The notes under the pieces are model-generated. The model was not told where the DNA came from and did not search any database. It saw nothing but the letters and a program-made list of their open reading frames with translations. Positions 34,065 through 44,949 of a DNA stretch of 64,000 bases are shown piece after piece. The position numbers and the translations under genes are program-made. Positions within the stretch are counted from its first letter, which is position 1; each line of letters starts with the position of its first letter. Source of the stretch: Endothia cerciana (Eukaryota; Ascomycota; Sordariomycetes; Diaporthales; Cryphonectriaceae); NCBI GenBank assembly GCA_026119935.1, contig JALRMH010000001.1:1178001-1242000 (forward strand), read 5' to 3'.

Positions 34065-35798
34065 TGGACAGAACAGCAGCGAGCAGGCTGCCCCCGTGCC
34101 TCCGGCGCACGCGCTCCGTCCATGGCTTAATCTCCGTCGGGGGCAGTGGTGGACAGGTTACCCGACCCGCCCGGAGGCCGCGGCGAGCTGGAGACAGAGG
34201 CCTGGGAGACAGCGATCGCATGGAAGACGTCTCTGCGCAGGGCCGTGTATATCTGTCGAGCACGTGGATCGTGGTTGGCCTTGGAACTTTTTGGCTCGGG
34301 TTGCAGCCGCATGGTTCCCGCAGCCTGGCACGCTGGCTTAACCCCCCCCCCCCCGGGCCGCACACACCCCCGCCCCACCTGCTCGATCTGTAAGTGTCGG
34401 CACCTCTGATTCGCCAGGTGGGGGAGGACGACCTTGGGTCCCCCCCTGTCGAACCAGCCCGTCGGGTTCTCAGTCGCCCCCCCCCCCCAGGAGCACCTCG
34501 GCGGCGAGACTCGACTCGCTGGCCTGCAAGTGGTGGCTGGACACCCTCGGGGCGGCGGCGGGGTAGTTTGTCCTGAGCAGCCCCCCCCCCCCCTACAGTT
34601 GTGCGCGTGATGGTGGCTGCCGGAACTGCATGGGCCCGTCCGAGGAGGAACGCCCTCTCCGCATCGATCCTGGACGGGGGGTTTTTCTAACCTGTGTTAG
34701 TCCCCCTCGATGCGGGTGCGGGAAGATAATGTCCTCGATCGAAACCTCCCAGGGCCAGGCGTGGGAGGGCGTCGTCCATGTTACACAACCTGCCTACAGA
34801 ACCGTGGGCAGGGCTGCTGGACAGACCAGTCGGGGGGCGGGGGGCCAGCTTCCTCACGGCTGGCGTCGCAGAATCTGGTCAGGTGGAGGGTGCCCGTCGG
34901 GCAGTGTACCCGGGCAGGGAAAAGGAGACTTCAGCCCCCCCGTTCCCAGGAACGGGCGGGTCCTCACCAGGGCGCGCGCTGCTGTGTCGCCCTGCCCGCC
35001 TGCGCGGGTTGGGAAAGCTGAAAGCCCCGCGGCCCAGTGATTGCCCGCTCGGGCGCCCCTTGTCCTCCCGTCCTGAAGCTTTGATGTCCTACGGGCGTGT
35101 GCGCGCTTCGGCTGCGCCCCCGGCCTCGACGGCCCTGCCGTGCTGCCCCGACTGGCAGGATCCGGAGATTAGGCTCGTCTCGAGAGCACCCACCCAGGGT
35201 GGCAGCGGCCAGGAGGGGGGGGGGAGAGGGGGGCGCCTAGTTTCCATGGTCGGGCGAGCTCCGGGTTGGAGGGATCCGACCAGGCAATCCGGTGTTTCTG
35301 ATGACCTGTGCACACAAGACGTCATCGAAACATGACGAGGCTAAGTCATGCCAGGGCCTAACTTGCTCAACCTCGGAGGCACTACGACGACAACGTTCAC
35401 TATCCAGTCTTATGGTTCCCGTTCTCTCCCGCCAGGACCTCCAGTCCGGAGGCTGACATATTACTTTAGGTCACGTACCGTTCAGTCTCGATAGGTCTAG
35501 CAGTCAGTCGCTTGGGGGGAGGGGGAGGTGGGGGTTCAGCGCGTGCTGTCGGCGCCTCCCGATTACCCCGGGCCCAATGCGTATCCGCACCTGTTGTGGC
35601 CCTTGTCCGTAACGTACAGTTCGCAGTAAACCCGAGCAGATGGGGTATCCCCCCGCGGGAGCCGCCAGCCCACCAGATGAAAACTCCCCTCCCCATCACC
35701 CTGGCAGCTGGATCACCTGAAATCACGAATGCTCCTCCCACGAACGCCGGACCCCATGTACCCATGCAGATGTAGACCCTGGCTAGATAGACCTCCCG

Positions 35799-36752
35799 TT
35801 ACAGGACGAGCGCGAGGGCTGCAGCTCCAGCAGCGAGCATGCTGGCAGGCGCGTTGGCATAGGCTGCGGCTGTGACGACCGTGGCCGGTGAGCTGGTGGT
35901 AGTCGCGTTGGTGCCGGTCGGCCGTACGCTGGTCGTACGCGTAGTGGCTGTGGAGGTGGCCGTGTGACCGGATGTGGTCGAGGGGGTCGCTGTGGTAAGG
36001 GGGACCAGAGTACCACCGCAGGCGGAGCTCTCCAACGCGACGGCCGTGAAGTTGGCGCAGGAGATCCGGGTCGTGTTGGCAAAATGAAGGACGAAGCTGC
36101 GGTTGCCGAAGAAGGCGGCGGCGCCAGACAGGGTCGAGGCAAAGCCGTCCGTGTAGGTGGCGGTGAAGTCGGTGCCGCTGACGGTGCCGTGCTTCCCGGA
36201 GAGATCACCGACCTGGCAGGTCTCGGGCAGCGAGGGGTCGCAGGCGGGCTGCTCGCCTCGCTGGTAGGGGTCGAGGTGGCCCAGGGTGCCGGTGCAGTTA
36301 CCGTCGGCGGGGACTGGCTGGTCGTGGATGTGGTACACTGAGAGGGGGTTCAGGAGCAGTTCGTGCGAGGTCAGGCTCGAGCGGACTTACGGAAGGGGCC
36401 GCCAGAGCCGGGCAGGCCGGAGAAGCTGACGTGGAACATTACGCCGTCGCCGTTGGGCACCGAGACCGCCTGGATGGAGCCCTGCACGTCGCCGCCGTTG
36501 GGGAAGGCATCACTGTCGAAGGCACTGCTGGGCAGCTGGGCGATGAACTGGGCTCCGCCCGGGTTGTTGGTGACGGCAGATGCATTGCCAAGTATCTGCA
36601 ACAATAAGGTCAGTGGTTCGTGATCTTGGCATAGCGTATCTGTCTTGAGAGACACGTACACCCGTGGTGATGTTGCCATCCGTCACTTGGGCTGCAACCC
36701 CACCAACGGTGACAGCAGCCAGGGCGAGAGCAGCAGTCGGGGAGGGGACCAT
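35799..36752 (-). CDS. GPI-anchored extracellular Cu-type superoxide dismutase
   Basis: Three exons, 36660-36752, 36391-36595 and 35799-36337, give 278 residues in phase. An N-terminal signal peptide (VPSPTAALALAAVTVGGVAA) is followed by a superoxide dismutase beta-barrel domain. Copper-ligand regions visible are YHIHDQPVP, the LGHLDPY histidine and the GKHGTVSG loop. The fold is closed by cysteines in the CTGTL, ACDPSLPETC and RISCANF segments. A Ser/Thr-rich stalk of about 50 residues and a hydrophobic tail ending LAAGAAALALVL indicate a GPI anchor. This is the architecture of fungal surface Cu-only SODs such as Candida SOD4/SOD5, which disproportionate superoxide outside the cell. The zinc-site and electrostatic loop of classical Cu/Zn SODs is not evident. 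Several NxT/NxS sequons fit a secreted glycoprotein. Confidence 0.85.
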
Positions 36753-38732
36753 TTTGACGATAATCGTAAGCGTGTTCAGCTTGTGGTAGTCAGGATGCAG
36801 TAGGGATTTCTGGAGGTTCTGAGATGGACCCCTCAGAGCTGGCAGTCGAAAGGCGGGCCGGGTAGGTCTCAATCACAGGAAGAAGTTGTGAGACGTGGTG
36901 GCTGTCGGCCAAAGGTAGGTGTCGGGTGTGAGGCGGATCGAAATAACTCAGCCGAGGTTTCACAGGAACAGTCGAGTGGGTAGAAATGAAGGAGAGAGGG
37001 TGTCAAGTCGAGCAGTGGGGTGGATGAAAGTCTCCTGTCGTTGGTAGGAGTGGCAGAGGCCGGGAGATTTAAAAAGGTTGTCGGCCAGGTATCGAGAGAA
37101 GAACTACGGGTTGTGACAGCAGCTTTCAAGTCCATACAGTGTCTGACGATGAATCCAGTGGGAGGAGGGGGGAGCCGGTGGCTGTGTATCAGTACCGGAC
37201 ATCAGGGCGTTGTATCGCACAACATCTGGGTACCAGTACGTCGCCCAACGTCTTATTTCCAAACAAGGACCACCACACTACGAAGCCTGTGCAGTATTCA
37301 CAGCCCAACCACCCTGGAGTGATAAAGTTGGGCATAATGAACCAGAGAAGCATACCACATTGTATATCGATGATGTATCATGGTGAAAGAGACCTCGGTA
37401 GTCCTCAGACACCGTCAGGGTGTCAACAACCTTCACAGTGGTTACCGCGGGTGGTCAGCAGATGCCAATACAATAGAAGGTTACAATGCGCCAAGAATAG
37501 AGTGTTCAGGGACTGATTTTGGAGAACATGCTCTCATTGGATGACAGGAAGTGTTTTGAGGTGGCCTGCTGCATCCATATATTTGGATGTGCACTATGTA
37601 GTATAGTAGAAAGAGGGGGGGGGGGATCATTCATTGCCTGGTACATATAGCGGCTGAATGGATGCCCGGTCATGAGTTTCGGCAACGTTTGCACTTTGAA
37701 CTTGACTCCCCCTCAAGTGGATCCCTACCACATCCTCAAAACTCAAGAATCCAATGTGCAGGATGGATGGCATCACCGCAGGTTCCCGGAGGGCTCATGA
37801 ACACCATCTGGACTTCTCTTCTCACCTCGATATGTCGTCTCAGGTGGGCCCTAGTTCCAGGTGAGATCTCTCGCTTGGGGAGTGGAGAAAACCTTAAACC
37901 GGCACTAAGTACTAGGCGGGATGACCCCTGACGGTTCCTGGCAGGAACCCACTGCATCGGGAAGGGTGCAGGGGGCTCACTCGTCCCTCTTGTCTCGAGC
38001 CGAGACAGCGGGTTCAGATGTCTGTGATAAACATTGCTGAGCTGCAGCGGACTTCTGTCTTGCTTATCCATTTCAACCTTATTGCCCTGCCGGATCGGCC
38101 GCGATAGCCCTGCTGTAATAAGCTGAACAACTGTCCTCCCTGAGACCTGTGGCACCCGCAGGAAGAAAAAAAGAAAAAAAGGAAAAAAGGAAAGAAAAAA
38201 AGAAAAAAACCACCAAAAAAACCAAGCCTGAATTGGGTGAGCCGCCCCTCCCTTGAGCCGTGATTAATTACCGGGTAATTGCTTTCATTCATGTATGACG
38301 CTTATGTTCGGCCTCAAATTTCACAGTTCTGCAGAAGAAGACACGACTCGGTCATATTACGACACGGCCCGTAGGGTCATCCTTCGTTCTGACAGTGAAA
38401 CCGCCTTTACCAGCCCTAGGTTCGTCGAGACTTTCGGATGGGCCCCTCCGACATGCTAAGAGAGCCTCTAGTCCGTTCAGCGACGTCCATTTCACCACGT
38501 CGGACCAAAAGTCCGTGCGAAATCTCGTGTTGCAAAGTCCGGCTGTCTCTTCTCTCTCCGATCTGTTTTGACGAGCCCGACATGACCCCTGGCCCAGGAT
38601 CAGAACAATGCGAAATGCCGGTGCCTGTCTCGCGGGTGAGAGAGTACTCTCGAGATCGTCCCGTAATAACCCAGTGCCAAGACAGTGACATCTCTTGGCG
38701 CCTCGAGGCTCTCGACGGTTTGTACAGACGGG
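36753..38732. other. Intergenic upstream of the superoxide dismutase gene
   Basis: This is the promoter side of the SOD gene. No gene is supported. It contains a poly-G run near 37615 and an A-rich tract at 38165-38225. Confidence 0.4.
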
Positions 38733-39271
38733 GATCTACCTAGAAGAGCTGCCCGTGCCCGCGCCCACAAACGCCACAAACACGGCAGCATACGGCGCCA
38801 TTGCAGGCCAGGCGTCGAACGGCCGCGTGTGGTAGCTCGAGACTACCACCCCGAGAGCAAAGACACGGACCGACACAACCACCAAAACGACCACCTTGCT
38901 GGGAGGCAGAATCATAACCACCAGCGTGGGCGCGACACTGAACACTCGTCCCGTCATCGCCATCTTTGCCTTCGCAACATATTACATTTTCCTGCGCGCT
39001 CCTTCTCTGGCCCTCCCCGTTCTGGTGTTCCCAAAGCGTGCAACGTCCTCCTTGTCAGCGGCTCCTCGGGTGTGCCCTCTTGTGCCAAGATCCGCATGTC
39101 TATGTCAACCTCCTCGAGCTGTACCTGGTCGACAGGGGTGATCTCCGAGGAAGGGCTCGGGCACTCTTCATGAGAGCTCGTTGGAGCGGAATGACCTGTG
39201 GACACTATGAAGGCGTCGATCTCCTTGTGAAGACCCAAGCAGTCCGTCATATGATCCATTCCTAGGGCCAT
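38733..39271 (-). CDS. Possible two-exon membrane protein (DUF6594-like tail), doubtful
   Basis: Two minus-strand frames lie in tandem. The upstream one (39271 to about 38954) starts MALGMDHMTDCLGLHKEIDA and is acidic with ordinary codon-like composition. The downstream one (about 38963 to 38736) carries hydrophobic segments VAPTLVVMILPPSKVVVLVV and APYAAVFVAFVGAG. Their phases differ, so an intron near 38960-39000 would be needed. The ending is reminiscent of the last membrane segments of fungal DUF6594 proteins (AAYAAVLVVFV-like), but the rest of that domain is not visible. It may be a degraded copy or chance. The exact boundaries are not determined. Confidence 0.25.
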
Positions 39272-41143
39272 TAACTATAGGAACCCCATAAGCATGACCA
39301 TGCCTGCCGAATTGCTGCTACTGAGGGGCTATATTCATCTCATCGTAACCCCTGAGCAACCACACAGCGAGGGATCCGAAGCCATGTCTTTCAAGTCGAC
39401 AAATTCGGTGTAGTTAGATACAACGCCTTCATGACGCGCACTCGCCGTATTATTGAAAAAAAACCAAAAAAAAAAAAAACCTACCAAAACCCCTAGGCCA
39501 ACCCGCTTTGAGGTCGCAACATGCACACTGGCACGCCCATGGTCGATGAGGAACAGGCTCCCGCCACATGACATTAGTCTCCATGTTGCCCACCGCCTGT
39601 TGCCTGGCCCAAGATCGATGTACGTCTTGGCGATGGGAGGCTCTGTGATCGTGACGTGATCTCATGCTGTGACCCTGGCGTCGGAAGGTCACCACCATGG
39701 GATCCTGCGTGTCTGTGCGGCAGGACAAGATCGGAAAGTGGTATCTTGTCTGTAGTCTCGTCTGTATTTTACCCCGAGTCCTCGGGAGCTCGCTCTGGGA
39801 ATCCCGGGCCGGCCTCCATGGGCCCTGAGAGCCTGCTTGGGACATTGCCGTTCCAAACACTGCTGGCTTGGTCGCGGGCTTGAGTAGTCAGCCACATCAG
39901 CCTCCCTTCAACTGCGTACCCGAGATATGATGGCTCAGCTGAGACCGCGATCGTAGGCTGCTTGGGTGTCGGCTGTTCTCACTGCGTCTATATTCGACAC
40001 CGTGCTGGATGCAGAGTTGAACGGGGCCTGTGTTGAGTGATAGAAACCTCGCGATGGGCCGGCCAGCATCATAGCCCTCTGCCAAGAAAGCTCAAAATGC
40101 AGAGCAAGGAGCCTGGGTCCTGTCGCTGGAACGGAGAGCCCCTCTTTGGCGGTGATACGACCCTCCTGCATCTTGCGTTGTCCAAGCATCCAGAGCTGGA
40201 GGGGCCGTGCTGCACTCGCTCTTCCGTGCAGCCCCCAGACGCCCCCGAAAGTCGAGGTCCGACTGGAACATCACCAGTGGCATCAGACAACCCAGTCTCA
40301 TTGGTGCCTCCGAATCTTGGTAGATGGCAGCTCGGTGGGGTTGACCAAAGAAGGCTTCTTCCGGAGGCAGCATGGCCTGCCTGCTGCTGCTTGAAGATGC
40401 CATGCCCAACAGAGGACAAGCCGGGGAGCCATATGAGAGGAAATGAGGAGGAGCGGCCAGCCCACTGATTGCCAAATTGTTGACCAGCCAGCGCCGGTTT
40501 CCCGCAACACCTCGGCCTCGCCTCTCTTCACCTCCCGCCACCAGATACAGCATCAAGGGTTTATCATCATCGACCGGCTCATGCTATTACCAGAGTAAGC
40601 CGCCAGCCCTCTCCAGATCAGCATTGAAACTCACGAGGACTCCTCGGGCGCTGCAAACGACCCCGGTAACCAGAAGCACGGAAGTCCATGGTCCCCGTAG
40701 TTTGAGCCAGTTTCTCCTCATCCACTCTCTGAAAGGATTGGGGTCAGGGCTTGCACTATTACCTGCAGCGTGTCTGTGTGGCTCATAGGTCTGCCTGGGA
40801 GTCTGTTGCACAAGACCCAAGTCGGGTTGAGGTTGGGCTGGACCAGATAACCGGCACCATTTACATGGTAGTAAAAGACACGAGGTCAACCTGAGAAGGT
40901 CCAAGAGACCCTTGAATCTTGGTACCCACCCGCCCCTGTCGTCACAGCCAATCAGAACAAGACCAGCCGGACCCACCCGATGTGTCGTCACCCCCGGCCT
41001 GGAGCTTTCGTGTCGTTTTGGAGAGCTGCCCATCTAATTGACAACGTCGCATGTCCACGCCGATCCGCCCCAGACGACCAACCCATCCCAACCCAGAAAC
41101 CAGCCACGCCTCTTCTTTCTCCGTCGTCGACACAGCGCCCACC
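39272..41143. other. Intergenic upstream of OST2
   Basis: No gene is supported. An A-rich tract lies near 39456-39480. The last 150 bases, rich in CCCA/CCAAC, are the likely OST2 promoter and leader. Confidence 0.4.
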
Positions 41144-41742
41144 ATGGCCCCGAAGAAGAACACTCCTGCTGCCAGCTCTGCGGCCTCGTCGCAGCAGCCC
41201 TCGCCCCTCTCCCTGCAGTATTGGCCCGACGTCGAGAAGGTCTGGAATGGGTACTGGAAGATCACCACCCACCAGACCAGGCTGATCGACATCTTCCTGG
41301 CCTTCCTGGTGTTGGTCGGGGGCCTGCAGATGCTGTATTTCCTCCTTGGTGGCCGCAACGTGAGTCGTCCCCCACTGCGCTTCCGCCTGAGTGGGTTCAG
41401 GAGAGCTGACCTGGGGATGATGTCTGCAGCCGTACAATGCCTTCCTCGCCGGCTTCATTGCCACTGTTGGCCAGTTTGCCCTGGCTGGTACGTCGCGACC
41501 CTTCAAGACCCTTCTCAGGATCGAGCGGCTAATCGATACCCGCGCGACAGTTTCCCTCCGCATGCAGACGGTCGAGCAGAATAAGGACTCCTTCTCCAAG
41601 ACAACCCCCGAGAGGTGCGCAAGACCCAGGAGACCCGCGCATAGCCAAGGCTGGAGATACTGACCGGGCAAGCAGATCTTTCGCGGACTTCTTATTCGGC
41701 AGTCTGATCCTGCACTTCTTCTGCATCAACTACATCAACTGA
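41144..41742 (+). CDS. OST2: Oligosaccharyltransferase subunit OST2/DAD1
   Basis: Four exons, 41144-41359, 41430-41487, 41551-41614 and 41676-41742, give 134 residues. The product is the DAD1/Ost2 subunit of the ER oligosaccharyltransferase that transfers the dolichol-linked glycan to Asn. A disordered Ala/Ser/Gln N-terminus is followed by a membrane segment IDIFLAFLVLVGGLQMLYFL. Next come PYNAFLAGFIATVGQFALAV, the loop SLRMQTVEQNKDSFSKTTPE, and the family-typical end RSFADFLFGSLILHFF then CINYIN. The length is usual for fungal Ost2. The start codon context (CACCATGG) is strong. It is convergent with the GRASP gene, with 248 bases between stop codons. Confidence 0.93.
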
Positions 41743-41990
41743 GGCCAGTGCGAAAGTCGGCCGAGCTGGACGAGGTCCAGAAGAGCGCGTTCTGATCGCA
41801 CAGCATTCTCGTTCGCCCAGGTCGCAGGAGTGACGGACATGTACAATAGGGCGCGGAGTCTAGGTAGAAATGCGCACGAGCCAGGCATGATATGTGCCGG
41901 GAGGAAAAAAAAAAATTGATCAGGGTATTATTCTACTGCCGGTGCTGAGACAGCCAACCATACTGGCCTCCCCGCGTGTCTCTGCTCACC

Positions 41991-43168
41991 CTATGCCGCC
42001 GCATCACCGCCTGCCTCTGTCCCCTCCTCCTTTGGCGTGTCTGCTCTCGGAGGCCCTGCCTTTGGTGGTCCAGCTGCCTTTGGCGGGGGTGCTAACGGGC
42101 TCTTGCTCCGCGTCGTGTCGGGCCTGTCCAGCTCCCTGCTCTTCTGCTCCTGTTCCTGGAAGTAGTCGTCCATGCTGTTGGCCCCACGGTTCGCATGCCT
42201 ATCCTTCTTCTTGTGACTCCTCGGCGGCGCGTTACCCGCCGGGGGCGGCGCCGCGCCCGCCATCTGCGCCGGGACCAGGAACTCACCACCAACCCCCGCC
42301 CCCGGCGCTGGGCTCTGGCCCCCCTGATCCGCCGGCGTGATGAAGTTGGCCGCGTCCGCGGGCGGCATCGCCGCGGAGTAGGGCGCCTTCTCGGACAGCT
42401 CCCCGCCGTCAAACATCATCTCCCCGGGCGCGTGGACCGGCTCGCTCAGCGGCGCGGGCAGGCGGTGCAGCGCCCCGTAGCCCAGCACGCACCCCAGGGC
42501 GCCCTCCCCTCCCCACGCGCGGCTCGGCTGGAGCGTCACCTCGCGCGTGACGTCGTACTCGTTGTTGTACACGTACAGCCGCAGCGGGCGGCCGATGTGG
42601 TCCTCGACGATCTCCGACAGCCCGCTCTCGCCGTGGAGCGCGCCCTCGGGCGAGCCGAGGATGTAGTCGCTGTACGGCAGCAGGCCCGCGAGGTCGGCGG
42701 GCGAGCCGGCGGGCACGTCGAGGACGTGCCAGATGTTGGTCACGACGGCGAGGGACGTCCACTGCAGGGTCAGGGCGAGGGACGCCGTGTCGGCCGGCAC
42801 GGGGACGTGTAGCGTGCGCGTGCGCTGGCCCTTGGCGCTCCACAGGCCGAGGGTCACGGTGCTGCCGGCGCAGTTGCGGACCTCCTGGGCGAAGAGGTTC
42901 GGGCTCGGGTCGTCCTGGGGGGGGGGGGGGAGGGGCGGCGGGTGTTAGCTAGTTTACCTGGTCGTTTCAGGGGCAGGGGTTGTGGTGTGGGATCCTGTCG
43001 TACAATCATGCGCCCGTTGATCCCCACGATGAAGTCGAACCACGGCTCGACTGCGAGCTGTGGGTTTGCGTTTCGCAGGACCTGGAAGCCGAACAGCCCT
43101 TGCTGCTGTTTCTGGCGGGGATCCTCGCCGTCGAGGCGGGATATGAAGCGGTTGAGGGCGTTGAACAT
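41991..43168 (-). CDS. GRH1: Golgi reassembly stacking protein (GRASP/Grh1)
   Basis: Two exons, 43004-43168 and 41991-42914, give 362 residues. The N-terminus MFNALNRFISRLDGED is an amphipathic helix in place of the myristoylated Gly2 of animal GRASPs, as in yeast Grh1. Two PDZ-like GRASP modules follow: the first around GLFGFQVLRNANPQLAVEPW with FDFIVGINGRMI, the second from VTNIWHVLDVPAGSPADLAG through SDYILGSPEG and RLYVYNNEYDVTREVTLQPS. The C-terminal third is Pro/Ala-rich and charged. GRASP proteins act at early Golgi and ER exit sites and in unconventional secretion. The single intron contains a poly-C run next to its acceptor. It is divergent from TGS1. Confidence 0.92.
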
Positions 43169-43697
43169 GATCCAAGCCGGGTCTAGGGCTATGGTCTGGG
43201 ATGGTGGAGGAGACCTGCTGTCGTGCCTCGCAGTGTGGTCAGGTCGAGGGGGTTGTCGAATGTCGATCGACTGTCAATGGCCGGCCCGTTCGCGACGTGT
43301 CTGCAACCTTGTCATCGAGCCGCAGCTAGCCTCAGCCTTAACCCTGGCCCAAGCTCCAGGCCCCCCGTGGGGCCGCTAGGGTGGGGCTCCCTGCGCCGCG
43401 CAGACCCCTACAGTACGTGAGTACCAACAAAATTCACCCTCAGTCTATCCAGCCGCGTGGTGAGGCCGAAAGAGAGGAACCGCCAGCGAGCGAAGAGCAG
43501 GATTAGGGGCACAGTCCTTTTGAGTTTCGTTCATTCATTCATTCATTCATTCATTCATCCGGCATGTGAATCGAATAGGGTTATCATCGTTTCTGTCGGC
43601 TGCACGCCCCTATCATCATCCAACCCCCGGCACACCGAGCCCAGGCCGTCCACACCTCGAGACGCCAGCACCGTTCGATATCGCCCTCTCCCCAACC
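43169..43697. promoter_or_regulatory. Shared divergent promoter region of GRASP and TGS1
   Basis: 529 bases separate the two start codons, which point away from each other, so both promoters must lie here. It contains a TTCA tetranucleotide repeat at 43530-43558. No classical TATA box is obvious. Confidence 0.45.
43530..43558. repeat. (ATTC)n tetranucleotide repeat in the divergent promoter
   Basis: About seven ATTC units lie midway between the GRASP and TGS1 starts. Confidence 0.9.
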
Positions 43698-43995
43698 ATG
43701 GCACGGGGCCAGCCTCCAGAGCCGCAGGGCATCATGGCGCCCTCGGGACCTCTGCCTTTGACAGACGGATGCCAGCATTACGATTCCTCTTACGAGATGC
43801 CCATCGAGATTAAAAAGTGCGTACAGCAGCACTCCATCTCCCAGTGAACGCATTGAGATGACCTGGAAGCTAAATCTGGGTGACACCGCCAGGTATTGGC
43901 ACCAGCGCAACGATCTCTTCCGGCTCTACAACGAGGACATCTGCATGACAGACAAAGCCTGGTTTGGAGTCACCGCTGAGCCCATAGCCGAGTAA

Positions 43996-44060
<65 letters not shown>

Positions 44061-44835
44061 CACTCACTTATCCCTCCTCCCAACTCTCATCTCATACCTC
44101 ATGTCCCGGGGCCACCCCTCACCCCCTTCTCATCGCTGTACTGACGACGCCCTCCCCCCAAGCGAGATCTCCAGCGAGCTCGCCCGCAAGAACGCCAGCA
44201 AGACGCATCCCCCCCGGGTCATGATCGACCTCTTCGCCGGCGTCGGCGGCAACACCATCGCCTTCGCGCGGTCGGGCCACTGGGACGTGGTGATCGGCAT
44301 CGAGATCGACGGCCCGACCCTCGCCTGTGCCCAGAACAACGCCGCCGTGTACGGCGTCGACGACCGCATCGTCTGGGTCCACGGCGACTGCACCGACTTC
44401 CTGCACCGGCTCAAGCACCACCCCTGGACGCTGGACCCCGCCCTGCGGCCGCCGTGCTGGGCTGGGGAGGAGCAGCGGGACGGCACCGGCGGGAGGCGGC
44501 GGGGAGGGGCCGGGGACGCTGCGGCGCGGCTGGCGCTGCTCGCGCGGGACGTCCAGCTGTTTGCGAGTCCGCCGTGGGGCGGGCCGATATACAAGGGCGC
44601 GGAGGTGTTGGACCTGGATGCGATGGAGCCCTTTGGGGTGGCGCATCTGCATGCAGTGTGCGCGCCGATGGCGCATGCGATGTTTCTGCCGCGGAATGGG
44701 GATCTGAATCAGCTCGCGCGGCTGGCGCCGGATGACCTCGGGGAGAAGTTGGACGTGGTGCAGTACTGCATCAGCGGGGTCAGTAAGGGCATAGTCGCTT
44801 ATTATCCCGCGGACAAGGACTATGCCATCCCGTGA
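43698..44835 (+). CDS. TGS1: Trimethylguanosine synthase (cap hypermethylase)
   Basis: Three exons, 43698-43816, 43893-43991 and 44163-44835, give 296 residues. TGS1 converts the m7G cap of snRNAs and snoRNAs to 2,2,7-trimethylguanosine using S-adenosylmethionine. Visible features are the conserved entry YWHQRNDLFRLYNEDICMTD, the SAM-binding motif DLFAGVGGNTIAFARSG, the acidic ribose-binding end of the next strand (VIGIEID), GDCTDFL, and the catalytic-loop motif SPPWGGPIY. A Gly/Arg-rich insertion near residues 195-215 separates the last two. The start at 43698 is preferred; the frame is open further upstream, so a longer N-terminus is possible. Intron 2 (171 nt) contains a CT/CA microsatellite and a C-rich acceptor. 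It ends 114 bases from the stop of the convergent DOP1 gene. Confidence 0.92.
44002..44058. repeat. (CT)n-(CA)n compound microsatellite in TGS1 intron 2
   Basis: About 19 CT units followed by about nine CA units start ten bases after the splice donor and make up a third of the intron. Confidence 0.9.
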
Positions 44836-44949
44836 TGGGCCGTTCGGTGGCGTGACGGGTTCACACAGATACAACCCCAACACGGAACTGGATATCAAAA
44901 AGCTTGGTGTTGGAGCTCCAGCTCCAGCTATGGAGACTACCTACGGCAA

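Larger units (their letters stand above)
31670..35798. other. 4.1 kb GC-rich gene-poor stretch with many C/G runs
   Basis: No gene is supported. It contains a dense series of poly-C or poly-G runs of eight or more bases, for example near 31721, 32260, 32610, 32990, 33269, 33548, 33717, 33857, 34340, 34480 and 34580. It also has a purine-rich (GAA/GGA) tract at 32120-32210 and two short direct repeats. Open frames of up to 240 codons overlap in several phases, as expected for GC-rich non-coding DNA with few stop codons. Confidence 0.45.

Noticed and set aside
34778..35335. 185-codon plus-strand frame in the C/G-run region
   Set aside because: Several phases are open at once here because stops are rare in GC-rich DNA; there is no domain and no splice support.
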